A stretch of 64,000 nucleotides of DNA from Watersipora subatra (Eukaryota > Bryozoa > Gymnolaemata > Cheilostomatida > Watersiporidae): assembly GCF_963576615.1 (NCBI RefSeq), contig NC_088714.1:39904572-39968571 (forward strand), in the 5' to 3' direction. The position numbers and the translations under genes were made by a program. How positions within the stretch are numbered: position 1 is the first letter of the stretch; each line of letters begins with the position of its first letter. Below, in pieces: positions 33,773 through 47,286 of this stretch. The notes under the pieces are model-generated. The model did no database searches. It saw only the letters and a program-made list of their open reading frames with translations, and was not told where the DNA came from.

Positions 33773-35537
33773 TGGCCGATATACTTAAAAAATCAGAAAG
33801 ATTCCTAATTTAATTATTTTCTACTGGCGAAAGTTCAAAATGTTGTTTTTCTGTTTAGATTTTATCATCACCAGTCAGTTGTATTGATTCTTTCATGATT
33901 TAAATTAGCTGGTAGATTTTTATGCCAATTCTGCTCGTTTAAAACAGGTAGCAGTTTGTGGCATATACTCTGTTAGAGTCTGAAATGGGCTTGTGAAATT
34001 TCCCCAATTCCGCTACTAGTATCTCCAACCGCTGATGTCCCACTTGAAAGTTTTTATAACGATAGCAGGAGAAATAGCGGCAGTTAGAATATACGGTGAT
34101 CAGACTGATCTGTATATTTGAACTGATCGGCTTTAGATCAGTGGTGTTGTTGGATCATATATATATATCATATAAATATATCAAATCATATCAATAGACG
34201 AGTTGGTTTTAGACCAATTGTCATTAGACTGATCATTCGGAACCAGAAATGCCAGCCTTCTCTTACATATGATACCATTCTTTCCTTTTACCCTTATCTC
34301 TGTCGTCCATCCCCTTTTCCCAAACTATGACAGTCCTCATCTCATCAGGCGTGAAGCTACACTGCCTACAATTATTATTTCTTCAATAGAGCTCTTTATA
34401 CAACTCTCTAATCAACTTAAGTTGGTATACAAGTCGTAATCATTTGTTTTGGGATCATTCTAATTTTTCATATCTTCAGGAGCAAGATTTTTCTATTGTC
34501 GTATCATTAAACTTTTTTAAACTCTTAGAAAATTATGCACAGGCAAGCTTTAATTAAAGCTTTTTTATTATATTGATATCATTTTGTGTGTTTACTGTGT
34601 GTTGCAAAATCTCTAATTTAAGAAAAATATACAATATATTTTCGATATTTTGCAGCAAGTTGTTTTAGATATCATTGAATAATTTTACTGGGTGTTACAA
34701 TTTCCTCGTGCTATATTTTGTAGTGCATTGCATGTTTCAGCATTATTTTTGTATTTTTGGAGTATTCTCATATTGCAGCGTTACATAATTGGATAATAAA
34801 TACAAATGAGAACTTAATTTACCAGATATAGAATGAATTTAGACATTGCTGTAAGCTATATCTTTAACTCAATTGGTAATACATAAACTATCAGCTAATT
34901 CCTGTCACACAAAAAACGACTAATTCTGATGCCTAATATTTATAAAACTTCGTTTCTGGCAATTAAAATAAAAATGATTTAGTTGAAGAAGAGGTGTCAG
35001 CGCACCGGCAGCGATAAAAGACAGACTGCTAATGGATATCTAGTTGGCGCCTTGTTCCCTAACAGAGATATAAACAAAGTCTATATATACGGTGGCCACT
35101 CATGGATGTATCCATCCATCGCGTAGCAACCTGTCTGTTTCGCTTCACCGCCTGACTAGCAGTGTACGAGGTGTCTGAAAGATGAGGGTGTATGGCATTT
35201 AATTGCTTTCATTAGACTCCCTGTGGCCTTCCACTCCTGGCTACAAATCCTCTTGTTCACATACAACGTCTTATAATTTCTCTTTTTTATTTATTTGCAG
35301 GCTTTCATTAAGCTCATAGCAAAGCTTTCTTACAATAGGGAAAGTCTCTACAGTCTAAGATAATATTATAAAACTAGTGTTTGCTAACGATTATTAACTT
35401 TTGGCTATTTGTATGAAAAATATATGTCAGACATAGTAAAGCGTAAAGATTATAGCATTAAAACTTGTGTTAGTTCTCCCATCGCTTTATAGCAAATGGT
35501 GTACCAGCCATAAATTTTATTTGTTAACACCTGTTAG
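33773..35537. other. Intergenic or intronic DNA, nothing recognised
   Basis: A+T-rich sequence between the inverted repeat and the second copy of the eh1 last exon. It includes a short (ta)n-like patch near 34155-34190 and no recognisable coding region. Confidence 0.4.
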
Positions 35538-35737
35538 ACAGGAAACGCCCAGCACAATCCATTCATGACGATATAATTAATAAAAGAAAGCGTGGCGATG
35601 TGGAAGAAATTTTATCAAAAATTCTAGAGGTAGTGCAGAACAGCAATCAACTTTTTAAAGACACAGTTCTTGTTTGCGATCTAATAATAATAATAGTAAC
35701 CCCTCGCCTTAGGGGCCAGCTTGAAAGCCAATCATGA
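35538..35737 (+). pseudogene. Second, diverged copy of the eh1 gene's last exon
   Basis: After an acceptor (cacctgttag) an open frame starts AC AGG AAA CGC. It encodes RKRPAQSIHDDIINKRKRGD, then VEEILSKILEVVQNSNQLFK and a stop at 35735-35737. It aligns with the second half of eh1 exon 3 (RKRPAQGLHEDMIYKRTRSD and onward). After codon 46 a small deletion shifts the frame, so its C-terminus differs. The entry phase matches eh1 exon 2, so it could be an alternative last exon. It could equally be a decaying duplicate. The 3' UTR similarity runs on to about 35890. Confidence 0.6.
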
Positions 35738-35899
35738 AGCTCTAAAAACCTTTTTTACATATTCTTATACTGATCTTGTTTTATTTAACGGCGAATACAT
35801 AGAGATTTGTTGCCATGTTTGAAATATATAAACATCATTAAGTTATGCTTTGTAAGACAAAAACATGTAGGAAATGTGACAAGCAAAGAATCGTTCCAG

Positions 35900-36980
35900 T
35901 TGGGAGAAAAATCATGGGCTGTCGTTAAAAATAACTTCTATGTAAAATAATCAAGTACTGAAGGAGGGAAGCTTGTTGATACCTGGCAACTATTTCTACT
36001 CAAATTTCACCACCCATCTGGCCTGTTTGTTAGTTTTGTTTTGCAAATTTCATTTTGAACTTCCATAGTCTATCTATCTTACCATATTTACTACTCGCAA
36101 GTATTTACTGCATTGAAAATTATATTATTCTCTGAATTCATAAAAAATAAGTCCTTTGATGCTGCTGCTATCATTTATGTATTATTTAAATATACACATA
36201 GTCTCATCTGATGTGATCCAATTGTTTTTTAATCATTGTGTTCCAATTTAAATACATGTTACATTAAAATTAAATAATTATTTTTGGATCGCTATTTAAA
36301 AAAAACAAATGATAAATCTTAAGTTTGAGATTTTAATAATAATTATTTAGGAACCTCAAAGAAAAAATCATAATCTTTATAATTGTACGTTAATGTTGCT
36401 TTAGAGGTTTTACCGCATCTGTATTAAATGACATCAAGTTGTTTCTATTTATTTTGACAGATAAGTAAATGAATTAAGGCATACAATGACTTCAGAAACA
36501 TTGAGCAGAAGATTCAGATTTTTAACTAGTGTGCCCTGTGGTAAAACGGTTAAATTTTTTAAAGTATATTGTTGATGTTCTGGCCCCAAACTGCCGCTCT
36601 AAATTCTTTTTGGTTGAAAAGTACCAACATTGGATTGCAGAGTACATTTTTAAGGTGTAATTTCAAAAGAGATAAGTGCTGAAAATATCTTACCATATGA
36701 AGTACACTAATGATTTTGCTCTTGCAGTAAAATATCCTCCGGTATTCAAATCTAGTTTATACCAATATGTAAATTAGACAAGTAGCTGCAGGAATTAGCT
36801 TTTGATCCAAAGAATAGCATATTTTCAATACAACTAAATCAGTAACGAGAGACCCGATTCAGCAAGTATTACAACTTTTGAAATATATATGGCCCGAGAA
36901 ACAGCACTTTCATATCCATTAAAAGACGATCAGCGAATACTGAAACTGCTGTCAGCTGCCGATCAGTAAGATCTTCTTAA
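35900..36980. other. Intergenic DNA, nothing recognised
   Basis: A+T-rich sequence without supported genes or repeats. Confidence 0.4.
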
Positions 36981-36987
36981 TCTAGTT

Positions 36988-37290
36988 TAGTGGTTCTCAA
37001 CCTCTTTTACCAAGTCCTTCTTATTGAAAGATAAAATGTGATTTTTTTCACATTCAAGACAGGTATATACTTACTGATGCACAAAATGAACTGTAAATTA
37101 ACATCACTGTGTTCAAAGTACAAAACCAATTCAACACATGAACTCACAACAAATTGTATATCTTTTCATAAAGACATAACCTTATAAATCAGTGTGACTT
37201 CTGCTGTTGCCTTTGGATGACCTTCACAGGCTCCTTAAACCGACTCACTGAACCCCTAGGGTTTGATTGATCTCTAGCTAAGAACCACTG
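36988..37290. mobile_element. hAT-like non-autonomous element
   Basis: The terminal inverted repeats are agtggttctcaacctc on the left and ctaagaaccactg on the right, the typical CAGTGGTTCTCAA type of hAT elements. The interior shares about 230 bases of near-identity with 48850-49085, including tgaacccctagggtt near the right end. No transposase frame remains. The flanking eight bases did not match clearly, so the target-site duplication has decayed or the ends are slightly off. Confidence 0.7.
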
Positions 37291-40200
37291 TTTTAATTGG
37301 CTGATGGTATTTAAAATATTTGTTTAATTTATGTGACCTTTGACCTGTCCTTTGAGTGCCAAAGCAGCGATAGATACGGTAATATACTCAGACTGAACAG
37401 TGAGAAGGATAAAGAAGAAGTTACCAATAATAATACCAGTTCTTGTATCAGTGATGTTTTTTTATATTATTACGTGCTATATTATTACGTGTATCAAAGC
37501 ACTGGCTACACAGGATGATACTAGAAGTACCTTCCCATTTTTTTCTCATTTCATTTCATTAGCTAATTCTGTTTGCGATAAGCTCACTTTTTACTATTGA
37601 AACTTTGCAATAAATAGTAATCTTTTTTGTTTACTTCAATAAAGTAATTTGTTTTACTATTTTGGGGTTCCTTATGCATATGGCTACGAAATTGAGGTTC
37701 ACATGAGATGTTTAAATTTCAAAAACATAACTCTCACGATTTTATGAGAATTACAGTAGTCTTTGGGGTATTACAGTAGTATTTGCCTTGATTGAGGTAA
37801 ACAATGATACGCAATAACCTAGTCAGTAGGATCCATTGTTAGTAGGCAATGTCTTAGCCTAAGGCCTTTATAAATATTTTAATGTTTTAGGCTGTGAAAA
37901 CTGAATGGTTGTCATGTAACAGTTCGGTGTAAACTAAAACTGTTTTATTGGACTCGTGCTTAGATAAGCAATAGAGGGATTAGGTACAATGTTGCTCATA
38001 TATCAGTGAAAGCCCCTGAATAGCTCCAAGTTTATGGAAAAAAGGAAACAAATGCGCAATATTTCACGATTGATTATTTTTTAAATTTTATCTCGTATAC
38101 TCAGCTAGAGTAAGCGTTGAGAATATAAATACACTCTCTGTCAGCAATGTAGTGCATTTTGGGTGTTACAGGTGTAATTTACTAGCACCCTGACAGTCTG
38201 GTGTGTGGTAATAGATCATCAGGTGTAATAAACAGGCACAATTATTGTTCTAAGTTATCAGTAGATGGCTGATTAGAGCAGTTGTGAAAGTGCTGGTCCA
38301 GCATGCTGAAAGTTGTGTGATGTAAGCCTGCGTAATGAAATGTTTTTTCTGCAATTACCAACCATGGCTTTGGGCAACCGAACAGACACGGCTCTTATTA
38401 TAGTAAAACATTAAAGAAAGAACATCAGCATTTAATATTCTTCTTCATTTCATGAAAGCCTCAGGACCTCTCATCAGACATCACCTTTTATGGACGTTCC
38501 TTAACAAAGGGGCTGCTTATTTGAGCAGAAGGTCCAGTTGCAGCATTTAAGTTAGTGACTTGAGCTAATATTTTAATCTTTACTATAACATCTATGTCTA
38601 TTCGCCTATAATCATGCTAACAGCGTTTGAAAAAACAATTACACTGTGCAGGCGTTGAACCCAATAATTCGGAATTCTGATTAAGCAGGCTATCATCTAT
38701 GCCACCCCAACCACCTTGATGAACTGTGGAATACTTGCACAAATACTTATTACACCTAAAGATTTTTCCTGGAGCACAGGACTGCCAGCATACTAGTAAT
38801 AATAACAGTGACAATGCTGATGTTATTGGTTACTTCAAATTGCCATAGAGTTATTTAGCTAGGCAGCAGTGAGTTATTTAGCTAGGCAGCAACGAGTTAT
38901 TTAGCTAGGCAGCAGCGAGTTTGTTGAGCAGTGAAAGCCTTCTAGAAAGAGTGTAAAAGCCAGATTCGAGTGCTTTGACTTTGGTGAAAGAGCAAATCAT
39001 TGGTATATGAGATGCTGGTACCAATACTTCTCCTAGCACAATGTTGTGGTAAATACTTTTGGTGGCATGAAAACTTTTAGAGTAGTAATTAAGTGAAATT
39101 ACCACAACTTAATAATTATTTTATAAAAAATTATACTGCTGTGTTGCATTTACACCTTGAGGCAAAAGTTTGACATTGTTAAGGAAAGACCTGCATGTAC
39201 TATTCAAAGCATTCAATGGATCTTCTAGCTAAAATGATAAGACATTAAAATCTCCCTGATATTCCTAGGAATTGGCAAGACATTAGTGCTGTCCAATAGA
39301 ACAACTGCACTGCTTTTGACCGCCAAATAAACGGTGTTTTAAAAATGTTTTCAGAGGACAAAATTAGGCACACATGAGGAGGTCATTTTCAAATCACGTA
39401 TCCTCATGAGGAAAGAGGTTTTTACCATGATTGCCAAATGCTATGGTACATGGTCAATGAGCCAGGCAATTCCTTTTCTCAGTACATATCTCTATGCATG
39501 GCAATGCATCAGTAAAAGCCATAGCCTAAGATCTTTATAAATATATTAACGTTTTTTTTCGGTGAAAAACAAATACATTTTTATAGCAAATGAGTTTGGT
39601 TTATACTAAACATGTTTTATTGGAGTCCTTGAGAGTCCTTGATTGACTAATTATTTTGTCAGTCAATTACCGCAGTAGTTGACATGGGAGACTACTCTAT
39701 GTTTGCAGAACGAGATTAATCCATAAACCATTCAATTATAAGAAAGTTTTTCTTTATTTTATTCTTTTGAGGGTATCTAAAAGCGCTCAAAATTAGGGGT
39801 TGATAAACTTTCTTGTAGTTATTAAAATACATTGTAGAAAGTCTTAATTACAGAGTTATTTTAGTATAAATGTTGGCTCTGCATACAATCAAATCAGACT
39901 CATCAAAGGTAAATATATGAGAGACATCGGATAGATGGGTTGATAAAAGGTTTTTTATTTATAAATGGCCTAAAACTTCATGTTTTGGCACATCAGCCAA
40001 AAGGAAAGCTTTTTGAAATTTTATTATTTTAAAAATGAATGGGTGTGAAAATGAACCTGGGTTTTTGCATTGTATCAAAGCTCCAGGAATTGAAACTCCA
40101 ATCAACCTTGCTCACAGAATACTGCTATATAAACAGCTGTCACCTGCTGCTTGCATTCGCTGCTCTGCTATGATATTACTATCAAGTTAGGCTAGGCATT

Positions 40201-40300
40201 TCGGTAGCCTCACATAGTTCCTATAATTAGTACATCCACGCGCTGACCCGTCAAATATGTCTGGTTTGATAAACAGAACGTTTATTTCTCACTTTACCTT
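37291..40300. other. Intergenic DNA with minor duplications
   Basis: No gene is supported. Two stretches of about 110 bases (near 37855 and 39520) share cctttataaatattttaa-like text and ttttattggactc-like text, an old dispersed repeat. A 23-bp triplication lies at 38848-38916. Confidence 0.4.
38848..38916. repeat. 23-bp tandem repeat, three units
   Basis: The unit gagttatttagctaggcagc plus agt/aac/agc occurs three times with almost no divergence. Confidence 0.85.
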
Positions 40301-40302
40301 CG

Positions 40303-40673
40303 AATGTATATTTATTACGAGGCATCCATTGTTGCTTTGAGTAATCACAAATATTTAGTTTGAATACCGATGGCTTGGAGATAACATTGTTTATTTAAAT
40401 ATAGTTCCGAAAGCTGTCACGGTCATTAATTTATCATATATCTTGAGGTTTCCTTCACCTCAGAGTGGTTATGATATAATGTGATGCAACTCGTGTTCCT
40501 GATTAGCTGCAACATCACCGTCTCCATAATCGAATAAAAAACTGTTATTGGATGTTTTTTTATTAGCAGGTATCATTTCTTAACGATACATCACAAAACT
40601 CCAAAATCTATTTATAACTTGTTTGAAAATAAAGTATGTAAATTACAAAGAATACTCAAGTATATTACGCAGA
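40303..40673 (+). repeat. Left arm of a 371-bp inverted repeat
   Basis: It runs from aatgtatatttattacgagg to tatattacgcaga. It is matched in reverse complement by 41666-42036, with roughly one difference in every 15-20 bases by eye. The arms are equal in length and the spacer is 992 bases with no recognisable coding region. Confidence 0.85.
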
Positions 40674-41035
40674 ATATGCTATAAAAAGTAATATAGTATT
40701 TCAGACATGAGTTTTAAAAAACATTGAAGAAATATTTTTGATATTTTGATGTTTTAAAGTCCTGATAAAACAACAAGAGATCTTAAAGCTCAGCTACAAA
40801 GAATAATACTTCAACTTGTTTAGCAAGTTTTACCTGCTGAGCAAGCGTATAGATGTTTGTTTGTCACTATTGATAATGATAATTTTCTCAACGCATATTT
40901 GAATACATTTTAAATAATTTTTTTAGGGTTTTAGCATCCTTAAAAAAAGTAACAGTAGTGAACGGTTTTAAACTTTCGGTAAATTTTTAAAAAGTCAACA
41001 TATTTACCCATTTTCATATAAAAAACTTTCTAACG

Positions 41036-41088
41036 AACATCGCACGTCGGACCCAGTGTTACAAACATCGCACGTCGGACCCAGTGTT
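41036..41088. repeat. 28-bp direct duplication
   Basis: Two identical copies of acatcgcacgtcggacccag plus tgtt, 28 bases apart, in the spacer of the 371-bp inverted repeat. They are notably G+C-richer than the surroundings. Confidence 0.8.
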
Positions 41089-41665
41089 GAATGAAAGAAC
41101 ATGCCTAATGCATTGATGCTGGCATCACTGACAAACATGAATCAGTCAAATTATTCCTTTACTCGTGTATCAAATTATTCAGATGTATTCAAATATAAAT
41201 TACTGTATTTTTCTTGTTACACGTTTTGGTTTACCAGCAAATATTTAATTAAAACATACATTGAGTTATTTTAAATGCTGCAATGCAAGCTTATTTGCAT
41301 CATGATTAGGTATTGTCTCCCATGTCACTCTTTAATCCATTGATGAGCCATACAATAGATGAAATAGCTGGCTACCTAGAGTTGAAAGCTATTTGATATA
41401 GAATATACCTAACTACCTCAGCATGCTAAGGCTGGAGTCGCAGGGTAAGCTAAGTCTATATAGAGAGTATCCATTTGTAACATTTTAGTATTATTAGCTT
41501 GTAGTTTTGTTACTAAATTCATTTACAGGAGGGCAGCCACAGAGGGTTGCAGACATCCGGCTCTGCTAAATGTTTTATAAGCATTTTTTTATTTTCTTAT
41601 CAACCGGCTTTGATTAGTAGCACTTCAGCGACACTTTTAGTGTCACTGAAGTATCTTATAGTGTC

Positions 41666-42036
41666 TTCTGCGTAATATACTTGAGTATTCTTTGTAATTT
41701 ACATACTTTATTTTCAAACAAGTTATAAATAGATTTTGGAGTTTTGTGGTGTATCGTTAAGAAATGATACCTGCTAATAAAAAAACATCCAATAACAGTT
41801 TTTTATTCGATTTGGAGCCAGTGATGTTGCAGCTAATCAGGAACACGAGTTGCATCACATTATATCATAATAACTCTGAGGTGAAAGAAACCTCAAGATA
41901 TATGATAAATTAATGACCGTGACAGCTTTCGAAACTTTATTTAAATAAACAATGTTATCCCCAAGCCATCGGTATTCCACCTAGATATTTGTGATTACTC
42001 AAAACAACAATGGATGCCTCGTAATAAATATACATT
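41666..42036 (-). repeat. Right arm of a 371-bp inverted repeat
   Basis: The inverted partner of 40303-40673. It starts tctgcgtaatatacttgagt and ends taataaatatacatt. Together with the spacer it spans 1734 bases and could be a foldback-type transposon or two opposed copies of a dispersed repeat. Confidence 0.85.
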
Positions 42037-42039
42037 TTT

Positions 42040-45000
42040 ATGTGATTTAATTGAGATTAAACTTTTAGCGATTTAATTGTAAAAGTTGAACCACTCAAAG
42101 TTCTTCTTGTGTTTGTCAAGTCAAAGCTATGTTTACATTCTATTTATGTTTCTCTCTTAATTGAAATAGTTGCATAGCCTCCTTATACTTCTGAAGTTGT
42201 CTTCTCTTTCAAGAGTTTTCCTAAAGAATTCACATTTATATAATTGTATATCTATGTGTTATAGTCTATTTTATGCTTTGAGGTAAAAGTGTTAAATTTA
42301 TACAACCCAATAAACAGACCAACAGAATTATTTGCTCAAAACTATATCTGCCAAAATAGCATTTGATTTATAATTGTTGAATGAAAGCTGTATGTTGTAC
42401 GATCATAATCCAGTGTAAGAATCAAGCTTCAAGTCTGCTGTTGCTCAGGATTTCTTTTATCATCCACACAAATTGCTACCCTGTTGTCATGACAACAACC
42501 TATGAACGTGTTCATTGAGTACAATTATCCTTGATCCATATGAAGGTGCATTCTCGAGTTTCTATTCAGATAGATTGTGGCCCATTTGCATGGAAAAGGA
42601 AAGCTCTAGAATTGCCAACTGAACATGGCATTGCTTGGAGTGGTTCTCCTTTTTCACATTAAATAAGCTGTAAATAATGCCTGTAGCTCTGACAGTCACC
42701 TCTTCTAACTCTTCTCTCACACAAGAATATGTTAAATTCATGTAACACCACTCTTATTATAGTAAAGATTATTTCGTAATTTTAGAAGATGGTTGATTAA
42801 TGCAGGAGTGCCTACCGAACTGAATGCTGCGAGTTCAAAACCTGTACAAAGTGATATTTTATGAGACACTTTAATTACCGTTTATATTATTTTGTCAGAG
42901 TGAAGGTTTCAAGTAAGATTATAAAATCAGAGCTCTATAAGCAGATAGATTATTATGGAATACTTCAAAAACTAAGGTAAAGTTCAAACAAGTTTTTTCT
43001 TAAGCAAATCTTCTCGCACCAAAAATAGTTTTGCTAAAGCAAAAAGTACCTCAAACTCAATGTTACCTGGAAATACTGTAGCTATACGGGTTTACAAATA
43101 TTACGCTATGTTTCGAGCAAATTATTTTTGAGTTGTGTAAATAAATTATACTTTTTTGCATGCTCGTAACGTAGTAAAACAAATTAGCCGTAACTCGCTA
43201 CTTCATGGGCCAAGTTTGACTGCTATTCTTTCACTCCAACAGATCAGCGCTATATCCTTACTTCTTCCTTGATCTAAAGGTTTAATCGTTCGTTTAATCA
43301 TCAGAAAATGAAATCTTCACCTCTAAAACGCCAGGGTTTGAGGTAACTACCAGAGCTAGCGCAGACAGCAGCAGATTTAAGCCAAAAGTGTAGCCTAAAG
43401 CAACAAACAACATTTTAATAACTCTCGCCAAATATTTAAAATTGCGGTCTTAAAGGTAAGCAAGAGATATGTTTAAATGCTCCATTGTAATTGTTTACTC
43501 ATCGTCGTAATTATCGACTTAAATGTTTTCAATTGTACAAATTATGATTGTTGAAAAACAAAAGGTCTTTTGACTATCCAACAATAAAACTTGTCTCGGC
43601 TAGTCAGAGCTCTGCTACCCGTTCATAACACCCGACAGGCACTTGACTCGCGGTTCACAAAACATTCAATGAACAATTTTATTTGAAAGACTTCACAAAT
43701 CGACTGCAATTATGTCTAGGCTGCAGAACGGTAGCAATGTTTTAGCTCCTGTCTCTTGCAATTAAAAAATTTGTTTTAAAGATTTTTGTCTGTCTCTCGA
43801 GGCTAAGTAATTTCATAATTATCACTTTGACGTGTTTATTCCTCGCTCTAAGATTTGCGCAGAATTATATGGCTACATTTATATTGGGCGCGGTTAGTTA
43901 AAGAAGGCGGAGCTAATGCGAGACAGTGAAAGGGTCAGAGACAGAATCGTATTGAATGGTGATATGCCAAAAATGCAAAGATTAATATTTTAACAAGGAA
44001 ACAGCGAAACTACCATAGATTTTATAATGAACAGTTTGGCCTACAGACATTCGCTGAAGACAAAGAGAATTTCTGCAAAACCTACATTTATATGCTATTC
44101 ATATGTTAACTATGTATGTATTTTATCCAATCGGCCACAATTATTTGCCAAGTGAAGTAGATTCTGTGTTTATTCTTAAATATACATATAAAGTATTACA
44201 ATGTCATGATAAGGTGTTTAGTCAGCGCACACCTAGGCTAACTTCTGTCTTCACGTTTGGCTACTCTCAAGGGTGTGGCTCCCCCTTAACCCGATCTTTC
44301 TATATCTATTATATGTCACTCTCAGTCCAACATGAATTTGATGCCTTCAATAAGCTATTACATAAACAGATTATCAATATGTTTAGAATCCTCAGGCTGC
44401 TGTCATTTTGACAGGAAGAAATGTAGCATTAGTCTCCAAGTACATTAGACAGAAGCTAAGATGAATGCAGAGATTTTATTAATTCGCATATAAACTAGTA
44501 CAATTATATGCTGCCGGCAATGACAAAGGTGCATGTAAATGCTGCCAATAATGAACATGTTATGAAGTGTATTATGAGCATTAAAGTATTCTTAGAAACC
44601 TTTTAAAAGTTTAAGTTTTCACTCCTACACAAGCTTAAATTTTAAAATTTAAAAACTCTATTAGTGGTCAGTGACAGAATTTCGCTTTTAAATTAAATAA
44701 AAAGTTATTTTAGTTAAATATTGTTTTGCTATGATAGCAGTCGGATTTTGGTTTTTATTTTAATGTGACTTATTTAGTCAAAGTATAGCGTGTGGTATTA
44801 CTTATACTATGGCAACAAGGCATTTTAAAGAAATCTGTTTTTTTAATAAAATTGACTGATTTATCTCGGTTTGGCTTCAAAAGGGTTTATTATATTGCTG
44901 AATTATTTTAGTGTGGTCACTTTTTATCATAACAGTTATATTTTGTAAATTCAAATTCGAAGCTGTCTGTCAGCAATGAAATGCAAAAGTTATTTTAAAT

Positions 45001-46470
45001 GCTGTATGTAAAACTTTTATTTGATTTTATTGACTGGCTGTCACCTTTTTTATGGTTATAATTTTTGTATAACATAATTTGAAAAAGAATTATATTAGAA
45101 ATAAGATTATTGCCAATTAAGTAATATGTATAAACAGGTACATATAGTGGAAAGTATGCATTTATAGGCAGGCCATCACGCGAGCAAGGCTGCCCTCTAG
45201 TTGAAAAAGGCAGCCCTTTCCAACAAATTTGACACTATTTTTTCTCCTACAATTACTCCGTCTGGCTCCAAAATGGTTTATCTAAGTGTCACCAATATTA
45301 TTACATGTTCTAGTCTTTGCTCTCTATCAACATTGTCCTTGTATCAACAGCCTGGCTTCGTGGTCGAAACATCTTATATAAATGATAATAAATTGCCTAG
45401 TCTGCAGCATTTCTTGGCGAAGCTGCCAAAAATAAGTAGATGTCATCTGTAGCAAAAAGTATCGTTTATTTTCACAGGTTGGTGCCATGGCAAGTCAACT
45501 CTGCATTCTGATAGGTCGATCACATTATTATCGTTTGTTTTCCTGTAAATATATGATGGAATGGCAGGCACTTGGCAGGTGATTGTTGCTCTCACAGTCT
45601 GAGCTGACACATCAGGTCAGGTGAGTGTGAGAGAGCTATGTTTTGTATACACGCTGTCACCACTAGCTATATATCATTAAACGGCGCTAGCAACAATAAA
45701 CAATTGCATACCATGCAGCTGGTCAGACCTTGTCCTCAATCACCGTGATCAAACCATAAGAGACCATTTATAGCGATCAAAATGAGCAGTTGATATTTTT
45801 AGAAAAATCATTTGGTTACGCTGCTGGAATTTCTTCTGCACTATTACCAATAGCATAAACAACAGCTGGTTAATTTTTATTTACTTTCATGAGTTTATTG
45901 CTGTCTATAACTAGTAGGTGTTTTTCTTGTCCAAGAGGTATAAAAGCTATTTCAGTACAAGTGTGCGATAGTTTTAAAAGATAGGGAAAATTCCTTGAAA
46001 GCATCAAAACTTTGCGTAATTTTTGACAGATTCACGTAAGGCAGAGCAAAATACAAAATAAATCTTTCAAAACATTTACTTTATATACTGAGATCTTATG
46101 TTTTAACATTTTGACACTTACTTTAAGGTAGTTTTGTCCATTTAAAGAACGAAGAAGTTTAAAATAGGAACTGAAAAAGTCTCTAGCTCACAGAAACGCA
46201 GGCAGGAAACTTCTATGACAAAAGCTTTCTAGATATTCTAAAAACCTTGTTTGAAATGTTTGTTTGAAAAAGGTTGATTTTATGCAAAGCTGAGCATGTA
46301 TATTGTAGTTGTGCTAGTATTTTATCAAAATAGGAAAATACATATTCATAGTTTTTGTAGCAAACAATTCATTTAATAAAAGCTGATACATCCACATCTA
46401 TTACACGAAACCTGTCAAGGGAGGGTCACAAATAGATACACCTTCCACTGGCTGTTCTTCAATGCATGCT
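42040..46470. other. Intergenic DNA upstream of the Tbx20-like gene
   Basis: No coding gene is supported. The 102-codon frame at 44103-44411 has no motif. A tRNA-like SINE head lies near 42785-42880. The interval is a natural place for distal enhancers of the T-box gene, but I see no clear binding-site cluster. Confidence 0.4.
42785..42880 (+). repeat. tRNA-derived SINE head
   Basis: gatggttgattaatgcagga begins a degenerate D arm. The B-box-like gcgagttcaaaacctg follows about 45 bases later. No closed acceptor stem. Confidence 0.4.
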
Positions 46471-46479
46471 CACGCCTGT

Positions 46480-46824
46480 TGAGACTAACCAATCACAGCG
46501 CAGCTATCAGCGTTAATTATTTTATTCGGCCCAGCAGTACACACGCAGACAATAACTGTATCAAACCACATAGCAACTCGTCCAGCCCATCTCAGCGCTC
46601 CTATCTAAGGCTAGTCATTAGCAATTCTGGCTCCGTAACACAGAAGTGCCAAGGTGTTCACCAACCTCCATACAACGTAGAAACCACAACCTGTGTGATC
46701 ATTAAGCACCGTATATAGCGGCATTAGAGGTGCTCCTTCACACATTATCACAAGCGAGCTGAGAGTTCACACGTTTAGATCGTGTCAAAGAAACATAGAC
46801 GTGGGATTCAATACATGAGGTCAG
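46480..46824 (+). promoter_or_regulatory. Candidate promoter and 5' UTR exon of the Tbx20-like gene
   Basis: The stretch is less A+T-rich than its surroundings. It has a CCAAT motif (ctaaccaatcacagcg, about 46486-46501) and a TATA-like gtatatag at 46711-46718. Transcription starting near 46742 would give a leader exon ending ATGAGGTCAG|GTATGT at 46824. It would splice to the acceptor ttttctgtgtag just before the coding exon at 47287. Placement rests on motifs and splice sites only. Confidence 0.4.
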
Positions 46825-47286
46825 GTATGTATCTAATAGCTCTTTGCTAAGGCATCAGTTTAATTTAATTTATGTAATTGAATTAAAGTTTAAAAACATT
46901 TTTGGCATTATTCAAGCAAGCAACTACACGCAAATTCAAATTAATTTTCCCCAAAAAGCAAACCTGGAAGAGGATTTGAATTTTGAACATTTAGTTACCA
47001 CTTCCTTTTCTAACCACCCCATTATATGTTACACAGTTGGTAGCATGATAGTTTACTTTAATGCTATAAATTGTAGCTAATTATGTAACAACAATTACCT
47101 TAATAGCAATTGTTCATATAAAACTTATCTACGTGTATATATACGATATATAGATATACATATATATAGATATACGTATATATGTATGCTTATATGTATA
47201 TATGCGTAGCTGCAACTCTTGTCACAAAAAATTGGGAAGTTCTAAAAATTTACAGAATGTTGTAATTTTCTGTGTAGATAAAAAAG

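Noticed and set aside
44103-44411. 102-codon plus-strand frame
   Set aside because: No motif, no supporting splice sites or regulatory context. Probably chance.
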